From positions 62,001 through 126,000 of the forward strand of contig UBQX01000004.1 of the NCBI GenBank assembly GCA_900467685.1: a stretch of 64,000 nucleotides of DNA. The letters run 5' to 3'. The notes beneath the pieces were generated by a model that saw only the letters and a list, made by a program, of their open reading frames with translations, was not told the origin of the DNA and made no database searches. Shown piece by piece: positions 54,104-62,272 of the stretch (positions are counted from its first letter, which is position 1; every line of letters begins with the position of its first letter). Position numbers and translations under genes: made by a program. The stretch comes from Hyphomicrobiales bacterium (GTDB taxonomy: Bacteria > Pseudomonadota > Alphaproteobacteria > Rhizobiales > Rhizobiaceae).

Positions 54104-54394
54104 ATGGAGATCGACAGCATACGCCATAAGGAGCTGCGGCGTTTCTTTGAGACCGGTAGGTCCAAAGGCTTGATGGGCGATGTCGAGCGTTTGCGTAGGA
54201 TGTTGGCTTTCATCGACGCAGCGAAAGATTTGGAAGAACTGGCGATCCCACCCAACTATGGCTTGCATCCCCTTATGGGAGATCGGGCCGGAACGTGGTC
54301 GATGACCGTGACGCGAAATTGGCGGCTGACCTTTCGCCTCAACGAACGCGGTGCGATCATTGACATGGACCTGGAGGACTATCATGGCACTTAA
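54104..54394 (+). CDS. higB: HigB-type toxin (RelE/ParE superfamily)
   Basis: A 96-residue toxin of type II HigBA systems, ribosome-dependent mRNA interferases. Family features: HKELRRFFETGRSKGL near the N-terminus, RLRRMLAFIDAA in the helical part and HPLMGDRAGTWSMTVTRNWR, then LTFR and the acidic DMDLEDYHG end. It overlaps the antitoxin gene by 11 bases. Sits between two housekeeping genes, as such modules often do. Confidence 0.92.
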   Translation: MEIDSIRHKELRRFFETGRSKGLMGDVERLRRMLAFIDAAKDLEELAIPPNYGLHPLMGDRAGTWSMTVTRNWRLTFRLNERGAIIDMDLEDYHGT

Positions 54395-54686
54395 GATGCA
54401 CAGTTCGCTCGCAATCAATGTCGGTGAATGGCTGAAGTCGGAAGTGGTTGAGCCGGCGGGCCTTTCCGTCACTGCGCTTGCCGATCATTTCGGCGTATCG
54501 CGACAGGCATTGAGCACGTTGTTGAATGGTAACGCCAAGCTGTCAGCCGACATGGCGATACGCTTTGAAAAAGCGTTCGGCCTGAAGGCAGAAACGCTTT
54601 TGAAGATGCAGGCGACGCATGATCTTGCTGAAGCGAGGCTGCATGAAGGCGAGATCGACGTAAAGCCCCTGTCAAAGGCTGCTTGA
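54384..54686 (+). CDS. higA: HigA-type antitoxin (XRE HTH)
   Basis: A 100-residue addiction-module antidote. The helix-turn-helix covers about residues 20-65 (GLSVTALADHFGVSRQALST, then LSADMAIRFEKAFG). The protein would neutralise HigB and repress the pair through the palindrome upstream. ATG 54384 overlaps the end of higB, the toxin-first order typical of hig loci. Confidence 0.93.
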   Translation: MALKMHSSLAINVGEWLKSEVVEPAGLSVTALADHFGVSRQALSTLLNGNAKLSADMAIRFEKAFGLKAETLLKMQATHDLAEARLHEGEIDVKPLSKAA

Positions 54687-54703
54687 CTGAAAAGGGCAAG
54701 CCC

Positions 54704-55585
54704 TCACCCCTTCCCCGCCTCCCAGCCCAGCATCGCCCGCTTGCGCGTCAGCCCCCAATGATACCCCGTCAGCGCCCCGGATTTTCCCAGCGCCCGATGG
54801 CACGGCACCACAAACGAGATCGGGTTTGCCCCCACCGCGGCCCCCACCGCACGGCTTGCGGTCGGCTGGCCGATATTGCCGGCGATGGAGGAATAGGTGA
54901 CGGCGCGGCCCATGGGGATTTTCAGGAGTTGTTCCCAGACGCGGATCTGGAAGTCCGTGCCGATGAGGACGACGCGCAGCGGCTCTTCCTGCCGCCAGCG
55001 CTTGGCGTCGAAGATGCGTGCGGCATAGGGCGCGGTCGCGGCGCTGTCCTCGACGTAGCGCGCATTGGGCCAGCGTCGCGCCATGTCTTCGAAGGCCTCC
55101 CGCTCGCCGCCCTCGTCGGAAAAGGCAAGGCCGGATAGCCCGCGCGGCGTCACCATGACCAGTGCGATGCCGAAAGGCGAGGGGTGAAAGCCGTAGCGTA
55201 TTTCGAGCCCTGCGCCCTTGGCCTTCCATTCGCCCGGCGACATGGCCTCATGCGTCACGAAGAGATCGTGCAGCCGGCTCGGGCCGGAAAGTCCGACCTC
55301 CAGCGAGGTATCGAGCAACGGCAGACCCTCACGACCGAGCAGCCGCTTGGCATGATCCAGAGTCACGGCCTGCAGAAACGCCTTGGGCGACAAGCCCGCC
55401 CAGCGGGTGAAGGTCTTTTGCAACTGCGTCGGCGACTGGCCGAGTTCGCCGGCGATGGTCTCCAGCGAGGGCTGCGCCTGATAGCCGTCAGTGAGCAGTT
55501 CGATCACGCGGCAGACCGTGTCGTAATCGGAATCCTCCGGCGTGATGTCGCGGGCAAGGCCGGTGTCGAATTGGGCGAGTGTCAT
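54704..55585 (-). CDS. AraC-HTH/O6-methylguanine methyltransferase fusion (Ada-like)
   Basis: A 293-residue protein. Residues about 20-110 are an AraC-type helix-turn-helix (LETIAGELGQSPTQLQKTFT), residues about 195-290 the methyltransferase with the acceptor Cys in ISFVVPCHRALG. The Ada N-terminal zinc domain (methylphosphotriester acceptor, four Cys) is missing, so the regulatory switch of E. coli Ada is not possible in the same form. Repairs O6-alkylguanine in a suicide reaction. Confidence 0.9.
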   Translation of the reverse strand: MTLAQFDTGLARDITPEDSDYDTVCRVIELLTDGYQAQPSLETIAGELGQSPTQLQKTFTRWAGLSPKAFLQAVTLDHAKRLLGREGLPLLDTSLEVGLSGPSRLHDLFVTHEAMSPGEWKAKGAGLEIRYGFHPSPFGIALVMVTPRGLSGLAFSDEGGEREAFEDMARRWPNARYVEDSAATAPYAARIFDAKRWRQEEPLRVVLIGTDFQIRVWEQLLKIPMGRAVTYSSIAGNIGQPTASRAVGAAVGANPISFVVPCHRALGKSGALTGYHWGLTRKRAMLGWEAGKG

Positions 55586-55672
55586 GGCGGTTCTCCTTGC
55601 CCTATCGATATCGCCGTTCGGGAAGGCTCTCCACCCGTTTCTTGCCCGAGGAGGCCGTTCATGGCCGGAAGG

Positions 55673-56185
55673 TCAAATCCGCCGTTTGACCGTGGCCAGT
55701 GCCTGGGTGAGGTCGCTCGCCAATTGCTCGCGCGCTTCCGGATAGAGGAAATCTCCGAGCGGCGTTTCCCGGCCCTGTCCGGCAACGCGCATCGAAGTGA
55801 TGCCGATCTCGGGATGCCGGGCGATTTTCAGCTTCGCCCAGAACGGATTGTAGCGCGCCTCCCGCACCAGCCCGTTGGGCTCGATCCGGCGGATGGTGAG
55901 GTCGAGGCGGGAAAGGCGGATCTGCTCTCGGGCGCGCGCCGCGCGATAGTTCAGCCAGAATGCGCCGTAGAGAAGGACGAAATCGAGGCCGAAGAAGAGC
56001 ATGATCGGCCAAGCGCCGACCGTCATGAAGAAGAGCACATGCACGAGGCTCAATGCGCCGGTAATGGCAAAGAGGATGCGGAAGCCTTTGCGGCCCAATG
56101 AGCGATGCGGAACCAGCTCGGTTTCGTAAACCGGGCGCTCGCTCAAGCCCTCTTTCAGGCTCATCGTGCCGTTGCCATCGCTCAT
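55673..56185 (-). CDS. DUF2244 family membrane protein
   Basis: A 170-residue protein with two membrane helices at about residues 35-80 (FRILFAITGALSLVHVLFFM and the following hydrophobic run) flanked by soluble ends, ending in a helix EAREQLASDLTQALATVKRR. This is the layout of DUF2244, widespread in alphaproteobacteria and without assigned function. Divergent from nth by about 22 bases, so their promoters overlap. Confidence 0.85.
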   Translation of the reverse strand: MSDGNGTMSLKEGLSERPVYETELVPHRSLGRKGFRILFAITGALSLVHVLFFMTVGAWPIMLFFGLDFVLLYGAFWLNYRAARAREQIRLSRLDLTIRRIEPNGLVREARYNPFWAKLKIARHPEIGITSMRVAGQGRETPLGDFLYPEAREQLASDLTQALATVKRRI

Positions 56186-56207
56186 GGCGCCAGATTATAG
56201 GGGAAGC

Positions 56208-56969
56208 ATGAAAAACGGAAAGAAAAATTCGCAATCGTCAAGCCGGACAAAGGGTCGCGCCAAACGGGTGAAGACGGCCTATACGCAGGATGAACTGCGC
56301 GAAATCTTCCGTCGCTTCCATGTCCAGCGGCCGGAGCCGAAGGGCGAGCTGGAACATGTGAACCCGTTCACGCTGGTCGTCGCCGTCGCGCTCTCCGCGC
56401 AGGCGACGGATGCCGGTGTCAACAAGGCAACGCGGGCGCTCTTCGCGGTCGCCGATACGCCGCAGAAGATGCTCGATCTCGGCGAGGAGAAGGTTCGCGA
56501 TTACATCAAGACCATCGGGCTCTATCGCAACAAGGCGAAGAACGTCATTGCGCTGTCGCAGAAGCTCATCGACGATTTCGGCGGCGAGGTTCCGAAGACG
56601 CGGGAAGAGTTGATCACGCTGCCGGGCGTGGGCCGCAAGACGGCCAATGTTGTCATGTCCATGGCCTTCGGCATCCCGACCATGGCCGTCGACACCCATG
56701 TCTTCCGCATTGCCAATCGGCTTGGGTTGGCGCCCGGCAAGACGCCCGACGAGGTCGAGGAAAACCTGCTCAGTGTCATTCCAGACGAGTATCTCTTCCA
56801 CGCCCATCACTGGCTGATCCTGCACGGGCGCTATACCTGCAAGGCCCGCAAGCCCGAATGTCAGGCCTGCGTCATTGCCGATATCTGCAAGTCGGCGGAA
56901 AAGACCAATGCGGTACCGGCGGAGCTGAAGGAACTGCCGCCGCAATTTTCCGACGAGCAGGTTATCTGA
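56208..56969 (+). CDS. nth: Endonuclease III
   Basis: A 253-residue DNA glycosylase and AP lyase removing oxidised pyrimidines. Catalytic HhH segment LPGVGRKTANVV with its Lys, the Asp in VDTHVFR and the [4Fe-4S] pattern C-x6-C-x2-C-x5-C (from CKARKPECQACVIADIC) are all present. A 25-residue basic N-terminal extension precedes the core. Its last 8 bases overlap the convergent CysZ/EI24 gene. Confidence 0.96.
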   Translation: MKNGKKNSQSSSRTKGRAKRVKTAYTQDELREIFRRFHVQRPEPKGELEHVNPFTLVVAVALSAQATDAGVNKATRALFAVADTPQKMLDLGEEKVRDYIKTIGLYRNKAKNVIALSQKLIDDFGGEVPKTREELITLPGVGRKTANVVMSMAFGIPTMAVDTHVFRIANRLGLAPGKTPDEVEENLLSVIPDEYLFHAHHWLILHGRYTCKARKPECQACVIADICKSAEKTNAVPAELKELPPQFSDEQVI

Positions 56970-57672
56970 AGGCTGGATCGCGCGCCGAAAGCATCTTGTG
57001 CAGATGCACCATCAGCCCGGCCGCAAACAGCGGCGTCAGCAGGTTGAGGATCGGGATGGCGAGGAAGAGCGCGATCGCAAATCCGCCGAGCAGCACGGTC
57101 TGCCAGTGTTTCGAGCGGAAATCCCGCGCCGCCTGTGGCGAGCGGAAGCGCATGGCGGCAAACTCGAAGAATTCGCGCCCCAGCAGATAGCCGTTGACGA
57201 GGAAGAAGGCGATGAGGTTCACGCCGGGGATCAGCAGCAGGAACAGCGCGAAGATATTGCCGACGATCACGATGCCGAGGAAGCGCACCGCCGAAACCAG
57301 CGATTCACCGAGCGGCATGGCGACGCCGGGCGCATCGTTCGGATAATCGCGCTTCTCGACCACTTCCGCGACATCATCGAGGAAGAAACCCGCGATCACG
57401 GCCGTGACGGGCGAAATCAGCAGCGCGAGTCCCAGCGCCAGTCCTATGCTTGCAAGAATGCCGAAGATGAAGCCGAACCAGCCGGCCCAGTCGGGAATGC
57501 CCGGCAGCAACTGGTCAATCCAGGGCAAGGCCAGCCAGATGAAGAGGTTCCGGAGCAGGATCCACAACACGGCGAGCGCCAGCAGCGTCAGCCCCAGCAC
57601 CTTCCAGAACACGCCGCGCGTCTCCTGCGCAAAGAGATTTGCCAGCGCCAGCCGCGCAGCGTCCATCACCAT
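56962..57672 (-). CDS. EI24/CysZ-family membrane protein
   Basis: A 236-residue inner-membrane protein with about four strong hydrophobic helices (LGLTLLALAVLWILLRNLFI, then LALGLALLISPVTAVIAGFF and others) and the family pattern of EI24/CysZ proteins, sulfate permeases in E. coli. The rhizobial role is not shown by context. ATG 57672 has GGAG seven bases upstream. Confidence 0.86.
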   Translation of the reverse strand: MVMDAARLALANLFAQETRGVFWKVLGLTLLALAVLWILLRNLFIWLALPWIDQLLPGIPDWAGWFGFIFGILASIGLALGLALLISPVTAVIAGFFLDDVAEVVEKRDYPNDAPGVAMPLGESLVSAVRFLGIVIVGNIFALFLLLIPGVNLIAFFLVNGYLLGREFFEFAAMRFRSPQAARDFRSKHWQTVLLGGFAIALFLAIPILNLLTPLFAAGLMVHLHKMLSARDPAFR

Positions 57673-57755
57673 GTCCGTCTCCACGCCGAGAAATTCGGCT
57701 GACGTGATGTAGGTGCTGATCCCGCGATCGCCAAGTGCTGCAGTGCAGCAAAGAC

Positions 57756-58574
57756 TTAGTATTTGGCAGGCGAGGGATCGCGCTTGGCGATTTCGTAGTC
57801 CTCGTTATGCACCTGCAGGCCATGTTCCGTCGTCACGACGATGCCATAGGCGGCGGGTTCATCGACCGACAGTGACGCATCCGGCATGTCGAAGGGCATG
57901 GGCTGCTGGTGCACCGGGCTCTTCAAGATGGAATACGGAATGCCGCGATGCGAGCCGTTGATGGTCCGGTGGACATGGCCGGCGAAGATGTGACGCACGT
58001 TTCCATGCGCCTCGACGAGATCGTAGAAGTCGCCTTCGTTGATCAGCTTGATCAGGTCCATGCCGGTAAAGCCGGTCTTGTGCGGCGGATGGTGCAGGAA
58101 GATCAGCACCGGCTTGCCGGCTTCCTTCGCTGACTTCAGTTCGGCCTCCAGCCAGCGCATGCGCTTGTTGCAGAGAAAGCCGGCATGGGTGATCGGATAG
58201 TCGTAGGGCGGCGCGAAGAGGGAATCGAGGATGAGCGCGCGGCAATCGGCAAAGTCCAGCGCGCGCTGCACGAAGCCGTTCTCATCCGTCACGGTCTCGG
58301 TGAACACCGAGAGGAAATTCTCGCGGCTGTCATGGTTGCCGACAGCCAGATAAAGCGGCGGCGTCAGCCGGTCGAGCAGCGTCTTGAGGCGCTGATACGA
58401 GACGACATCGCCATGATGCACGAGGTCGCCCGTGACGATCACGCCATCCGCGTCCGGGTGATAGGCGTTGACATGTTCGATGCCAGTCTCAAGCCGCTTG
58501 AAAGGGTCGAGGCCGATAATGGTATTGCCCTCCGGCACCATGTGAAGGTCGGTGAAAACAATCAGTTTCGTCAT
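57756..58574 (-). CDS. Calcineurin-like phosphodiesterase
   Basis: A 272-residue metallophosphoesterase with all five metal motifs: FTDLHMV near the N-terminus, VTGDLVHHG, AVGNHDS, LHHPPH and FAGHVHR. Length and motif spacing fit class III cyclic nucleotide or glycerophosphodiester phosphodiesterases (CpdA/GpdQ type). Start ATG 58574 gives MTKLIVFTDLH, with the first metal ligand at residues 9-11. Substrate not determinable from sequence. Confidence 0.92.
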   Translation of the reverse strand: MTKLIVFTDLHMVPEGNTIIGLDPFKRLETGIEHVNAYHPDADGVIVTGDLVHHGDVVSYQRLKTLLDRLTPPLYLAVGNHDSRENFLSVFTETVTDENGFVQRALDFADCRALILDSLFAPPYDYPITHAGFLCNKRMRWLEAELKSAKEAGKPVLIFLHHPPHKTGFTGMDLIKLINEGDFYDLVEAHGNVRHIFAGHVHRTINGSHRGIPYSILKSPVHQQPMPFDMPDASLSVDEPAAYGIVVTTEHGLQVHNEDYEIAKRDPSPAKY

Positions 58575-58781
58575 GGAAATGCACTCATTCGCGATGTTGC
58601 GGCTGGACGGTGACCGGCCGGCGGGGATGGCCGAGAATGTTGCCGCCCGCGGCCGCTTCGTCAAGCCGCCCAATGGACTTCTGTTACCAAAGAAACAGCG
58701 ACGACGCGCCGACCCTGCCAGACTTGCGGCAAATGCCGGTATCTCTATTCTGGAGCCCGGGGATCAAGAGGGGCGAGCACC

Positions 58782-59477
58782 ATGTCATTCGAATTTCGGG
58801 CGGAAAGACGCGATCTGTCCCGGCGCGCCTTTGTCGGCGGGTTGGCCGGTGTCGTGGTGGTCGGCGTCGTCGGTCCGGCGGTGGGAGATGTGGCGCTGGG
58901 CAAGGTTCTGTCGATCGACGGCGAACTGACCCGCAACTCTCCAGCGCGGAGCGAAACACTTCAAGTCGGGGCCAGCCTGATGGAAAGCGACCTGCTGGCG
59001 ACCGGCCGCGAAAGCTTTGCAAAGCTGAAGCTTGGCGCCGATACCGATATTCTTCTCGGTCCGGAAACGCAGCTCCTCATCGACCGTTATCTGGCCGGGC
59101 AGGGCGGAGAGTTGCAACTGATCTCCGGGCAAATGCTTTTCGACCGCCCGGAAGGGCTGCCCAAGATCGATCTCGGCGTGAAGACGACCTTCGGCATGAT
59201 CGGTGTGCGCGGAACGAAGTTCTTTGCAGGGCCGTTGAAAGGCATCTTCTCGGTCTATGTCGAGCATGGCCGGATCGACGTTTCCAATGCCGGTGTCTCG
59301 CGCCGTGTTACAGCGGGCGAAGGCCTCGACATTCCGCCCCCCAAGGGCGGCTTCCGCTCGTTGGGGGATCCTGCCAAGGATGCAGCCGCCATGGCGCGTC
59401 TTGCCATACCGAGCCTGCCTTCGCGCTGGTCCCAATCCAGGATCCGGGACGCCTTCGCAGCCGTCGGCCTGCGTTAA
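58782..59477 (+). CDS. FecR-domain protein with Tat signal
   Basis: A 231-residue exported protein. A twin-arginine signal is at residues 14-40 (LSRRAFVGGLAGVVVVGVVG). The body is a FecR domain (residues about 50-200: VGASLMESDLLATGRESFAK, GMIGVRGTKFF, RRVTAGEGLDI). No sigma factor or TonB receptor lies nearby, so it is an orphan rather than a classic iron-signalling partner. It precedes the chemotaxis operon without evident linkage. Confidence 0.87.
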   Translation: MSFEFRAERRDLSRRAFVGGLAGVVVVGVVGPAVGDVALGKVLSIDGELTRNSPARSETLQVGASLMESDLLATGRESFAKLKLGADTDILLGPETQLLIDRYLAGQGGELQLISGQMLFDRPEGLPKIDLGVKTTFGMIGVRGTKFFAGPLKGIFSVYVEHGRIDVSNAGVSRRVTAGEGLDIPPPKGGFRSLGDPAKDAAAMARLAIPSLPSRWSQSRIRDAFAAVGLR

Positions 59478-59889
59478 CCTCGGTAAATTTCTGACTACTA
59501 GTTCTAGCGAGGCCCCAGCACCTCTTTCCCCAATTTCGGAGTTTCCCCGGCCAAATTAACCTTCAGGCAAGGAATTAACCATAAAGATTAAGACGGGCCG
59601 GAGTGGGACAACTGTTTGGGTCGAACAAGGGGGGTAACCTTGTCGACCGCTAGCCTGAAAATTCGATTGCACGCGTCAAGCGTTGAACTCGGACAGACGG
59701 GTGGATGGGGGTCCCAGGCATGATGCTTTTCCGCTGCGCCGGGAACAGTCCGGCATGTGATTGGGGTTGATTGACAGTTTGTTGTGCCGGCAGCCGGACG
59801 CGAGGATTTGAATTCGCGGTCGATCGGTTGAAGGTCAGGGTCTTTCGGGACAGTGACGGTCAGTAGCCTTGCCTGGTGTTCAGTGGGAC
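59478..59889 (+). other. Intergenic region upstream of the chemotaxis operon
   Basis: 412 bases before the chemoreceptor start. TTAACC repeats at about 59561 and 59576 and a TTAAG at about 59587 form a cluster, a possible site for a cell-cycle or flagellar regulator, but spacings do not match a full CtrA box. No coding character or RNA structure was found. The promoter of the che operon must be here. Confidence 0.45.
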
Positions 59890-61512
59890 GTGATTTTGGA
59901 AAACGGGGCTCAAAACGATCGGTCGCAGCGGCAGCAGGCAGGCAGCCTGTTCGAGCGCCTGCGTTTTGCCGGTCTCGAGGCCGAGCAGACCGACTTCCTC
60001 CGCAAGAACCGCGACAATCTTCTTCCCGAGATCGAAAAAGGTCTCAAGGCGCTGTTCGAGCGCTACCAGTCCTCGCCCGAAGCTTCCGCACAATTCGAAA
60101 GCGACCGCCAGATCGACCGGCTTCACAGCCTGATGTCGTCGCACTGGGCCGTCCTGTCCGATGCCCGTTTCGACAGTCTCTATGCCGAGCGCGTCAAGGT
60201 TCTCTCCGATGCCGAAGGCCGCATGGGGCTTGATCCGCGCTGGCACATCGCCGGCCACTCGGTCGTTCTGGAACATCTGATCGCCGGCGCACTCGCCGCA
60301 CGCTGGCCGAAGAGCTGGTTCGGCCGCAAGCAGGCCAACGCCAAGGAGGCCGAGGCGCTCGTCAAGTCCATCGTCCGCCTCGTCATGGTCGACCTGGAAA
60401 TTGCCGTCTCGCTGCGCTTCAACGAGCTGCGCCTGGGACACAAGCAGGCGCTCAAGGAACAGCGCGAGGAAATCGAGACCTCGACCGTTGCCCTCTTTGC
60501 CGACACCGTGGAGGCGCTCGCCAACAAGGATTTCACCGTTCGCCTCAGCGCCGACGTGCCGGAGAACTACGCGGACCTGACACAGCGCTTCAACGAGGCG
60601 CTTGACCGTCTGCGCGATGAGATCGACGCGACCAATGCCCGCAATCGCCAGGGATACGAGCTGGCCGAAAATGTGACCTCCCTGTCGAAGCAGGCCGCAG
60701 AAGTTGCCGCGGACTGTGCGCGCCGTATCGATCTCGGCGTGACGGGTCTGAAGGATCTGACCGAAGGCGTCAGCCGCAATGCCGAACGTTCAGTCGCAGC
60801 CGAGAGACATGTCGGCGAGACCCGCGTCGCCGTGGAGCGCAGCGGCGAGATCGTCGGCGAGGCGATTGCCGCAATGGCCGATATCGAAGCGTCTGCCGAA
60901 AAGATCGGCGAAATCATCGGCGTCATCGACGACATCGCCTTCCAGACCAATCTTCTGGCGCTCAACGCCGGTATTGAAGCCGCGCGCGCCGGCGATTCCG
61001 GGAGAGGCTTCGCAGTCGTCGCCCAGGAAGTTCGCGCGCTTGCGCAGCGCTCGGCGGATGCCGCCCGCCAGATCAAGACGCTTGTCAGCGAAACCAAGTC
61101 GCAGGTCGATTCAGGCGTGCAGATGGTGGGCCGCACGCAGACCGCGATCGGCGACATTGTTCGCCAGGTCCAGGACATCAGCGCCGCCGTGACCGGCATT
61201 GCGCGGGACTCTGGCGAACATGCCCGCGGCCTCGATCATTCGATGTCGGCCTTCTCCGAGATCCGCCGCGAAGCCTCGCGTGGAGCGGAAATCGCGCTCT
61301 CCTCGCGCGCCAAGTCCGACGATCTTCATACCGTCATTCTCGAGCTTGGTGACACCATCCGCTCGTTCCGCGTCGCATCGCGTGAGCCGGAGCGGCGCGC
61401 GCCCGCGCAGCCGAAGCGATCGCCGGCAATCGATCTCGGCAGCCGCGAAGATGATGACCGTGCCTACCTGCCGCAGCCGTCCTACCTGGCTGGTCTGGGG
61501 GGTGGACGATGA
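59890..61512 (+). CDS. icpA: Cytoplasmic globin-like chemoreceptor (IcpA-type)
   Basis: A soluble chemoreceptor of about 540 residues, first gene of the che operon as in Sinorhizobium. Residues about 20-170 resemble the protoglobin (globin-coupled sensor) domain: [20 protein letters not shown] and [16 protein letters not shown]. Where haem-binding relatives carry the proximal His, this protein reads DAEGRMGL (Glu109). Residues about 200-500 are the methyl-accepting signalling domain with the tip [19 protein letters not shown]. No membrane segment. Start uncertain: GTG 59890 or TTG 59869. Confidence 0.92.
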   Translation: MILENGAQNDRSQRQQAGSLFERLRFAGLEAEQTDFLRKNRDNLLPEIEKGLKALFERYQSSPEASAQFESDRQIDRLHSLMSSHWAVLSDARFDSLYAERVKVLSDAEGRMGLDPRWHIAGHSVVLEHLIAGALAARWPKSWFGRKQANAKEAEALVKSIVRLVMVDLEIAVSLRFNELRLGHKQALKEQREEIETSTVALFADTVEALANKDFTVRLSADVPENYADLTQRFNEALDRLRDEIDATNARNRQGYELAENVTSLSKQAAEVAADCARRIDLGVTGLKDLTEGVSRNAERSVAAERHVGETRVAVERSGEIVGEAIAAMADIEASAEKIGEIIGVIDDIAFQTNLLALNAGIEAARAGDSGRGFAVVAQEVRALAQRSADAARQIKTLVSETKSQVDSGVQMVGRTQTAIGDIVRQVQDISAAVTGIARDSGEHARGLDHSMSAFSEIRREASRGAEIALSSRAKSDDLHTVILELGDTIRSFRVASREPERRAPAQPKRSPAIDLGSREDDDRAYLPQPSYLAGLGGGR

Positions 61513-61584
61513 CCGACACCGTAACGCGGTCCGGGCTCCGGACCGAGGCAACCAACATTTTGTTGCGCAATGAAGGACAACCGA

Positions 61585-61872
61585 ATGGCTAGCAAGAAAC
61601 CGGCCGGCGCGAAAAGTCTGAACCTCGCCCCGGTCCTCGACCTCAACGAGGCCACGGCGCTGCATGGCAAGCTCATGGCGCTGCGCGGCAGCGACCTGGT
61701 GATCGACGCGTCCGGTGTGGAACGCGTCGGCGCTCAATGCGTCCAGGTTCTCTGGGCTGCAAAGAAGAACTGGGACGAAGACAAGTTGACTTTCAAATTC
61801 TCGAAAGTCTCGGACACTTTCAGTAAGACGATGCAATTGATTGGCATCAATATCGAGCCCCTGCTGGCATAG
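61585..61872 (+). CDS. cheS: STAS-domain chemotaxis protein CheS
   Basis: A 95-residue STAS-like protein (SLNLAPVLDLNEATALHGKL, then DLVIDASGVERVGAQCVQVL). In Sinorhizobium CheS binds CheA and speeds removal of phosphate from CheY1. The Ser normally phosphorylated in anti-sigma antagonists is absent (VGAQC replaces the usual DSSG). ATG 61585 follows AAGGA by seven bases; an earlier ATG at 61570 contains that site. Operon position is as in rhizobia. Confidence 0.9.
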   Translation: MASKKPAGAKSLNLAPVLDLNEATALHGKLMALRGSDLVIDASGVERVGAQCVQVLWAAKKNWDEDKLTFKFSKVSDTFSKTMQLIGINIEPLLA

Positions 61873-61885
61873 GAGACTACCTGAA

Positions 61886-62251
61886 ATGAAAAAGAAAGTT
61901 CTTACGGTTGATGATTCCAGGACGATCCGGAACATGCTTCTCGTGACGCTGAACAACGCCGGGTTCGAAACGATCCAGGCCGAGGACGGCATCGAAGGGC
62001 TCGAAGTCCTTGAAGGCTGCAATCCGGACGTGATCGTCACGGACATCAACATGCCGCGCCTCGATGGCTTCGGCTTCATCGAAGGCGTGCGCAAGAACGA
62101 CAAGTTCCGCGCGATTCCGATCCTGGTCCTCACGACCGAAAGTGACGCGGAAAAGAAGAACCGCGCCCGCCAGGCCGGCGCCACCGGCTGGATCGTAAAA
62201 CCGTTCGACCCGACCAAGCTGATTGATGCAATTGAGCGCGTAACGGCCTAA
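61886..62251 (+). CDS. cheY1: Chemotaxis response regulator CheY1
   Basis: A 121-residue single-domain receiver. Acidic pocket VDDSRT (two Asp), phospho-accepting Asp in VIVTDINMPRLDG, Thr/Lys partners in LVLTTES and IVKPFDP. In rhizobia CheY1 acts as a phosphate sink for CheY2. AGGAG lies a few bases before the ATG. Located between cheS and cheA. Confidence 0.95.
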   Translation: MKKKVLTVDDSRTIRNMLLVTLNNAGFETIQAEDGIEGLEVLEGCNPDVIVTDINMPRLDGFGFIEGVRKNDKFRAIPILVLTTESDAEKKNRARQAGATGWIVKPFDPTKLIDAIERVTA

Positions 62252-62272
62252 CCGCCTACCCGGGATACTCCA

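Noticed and set aside
59869-59889. TTG at 59869 as the chemoreceptor start
   Set aside because: No ribosome-binding site precedes it and it adds only seven weakly conserved codons; the GTG at 59890 is preferred, though not certain.
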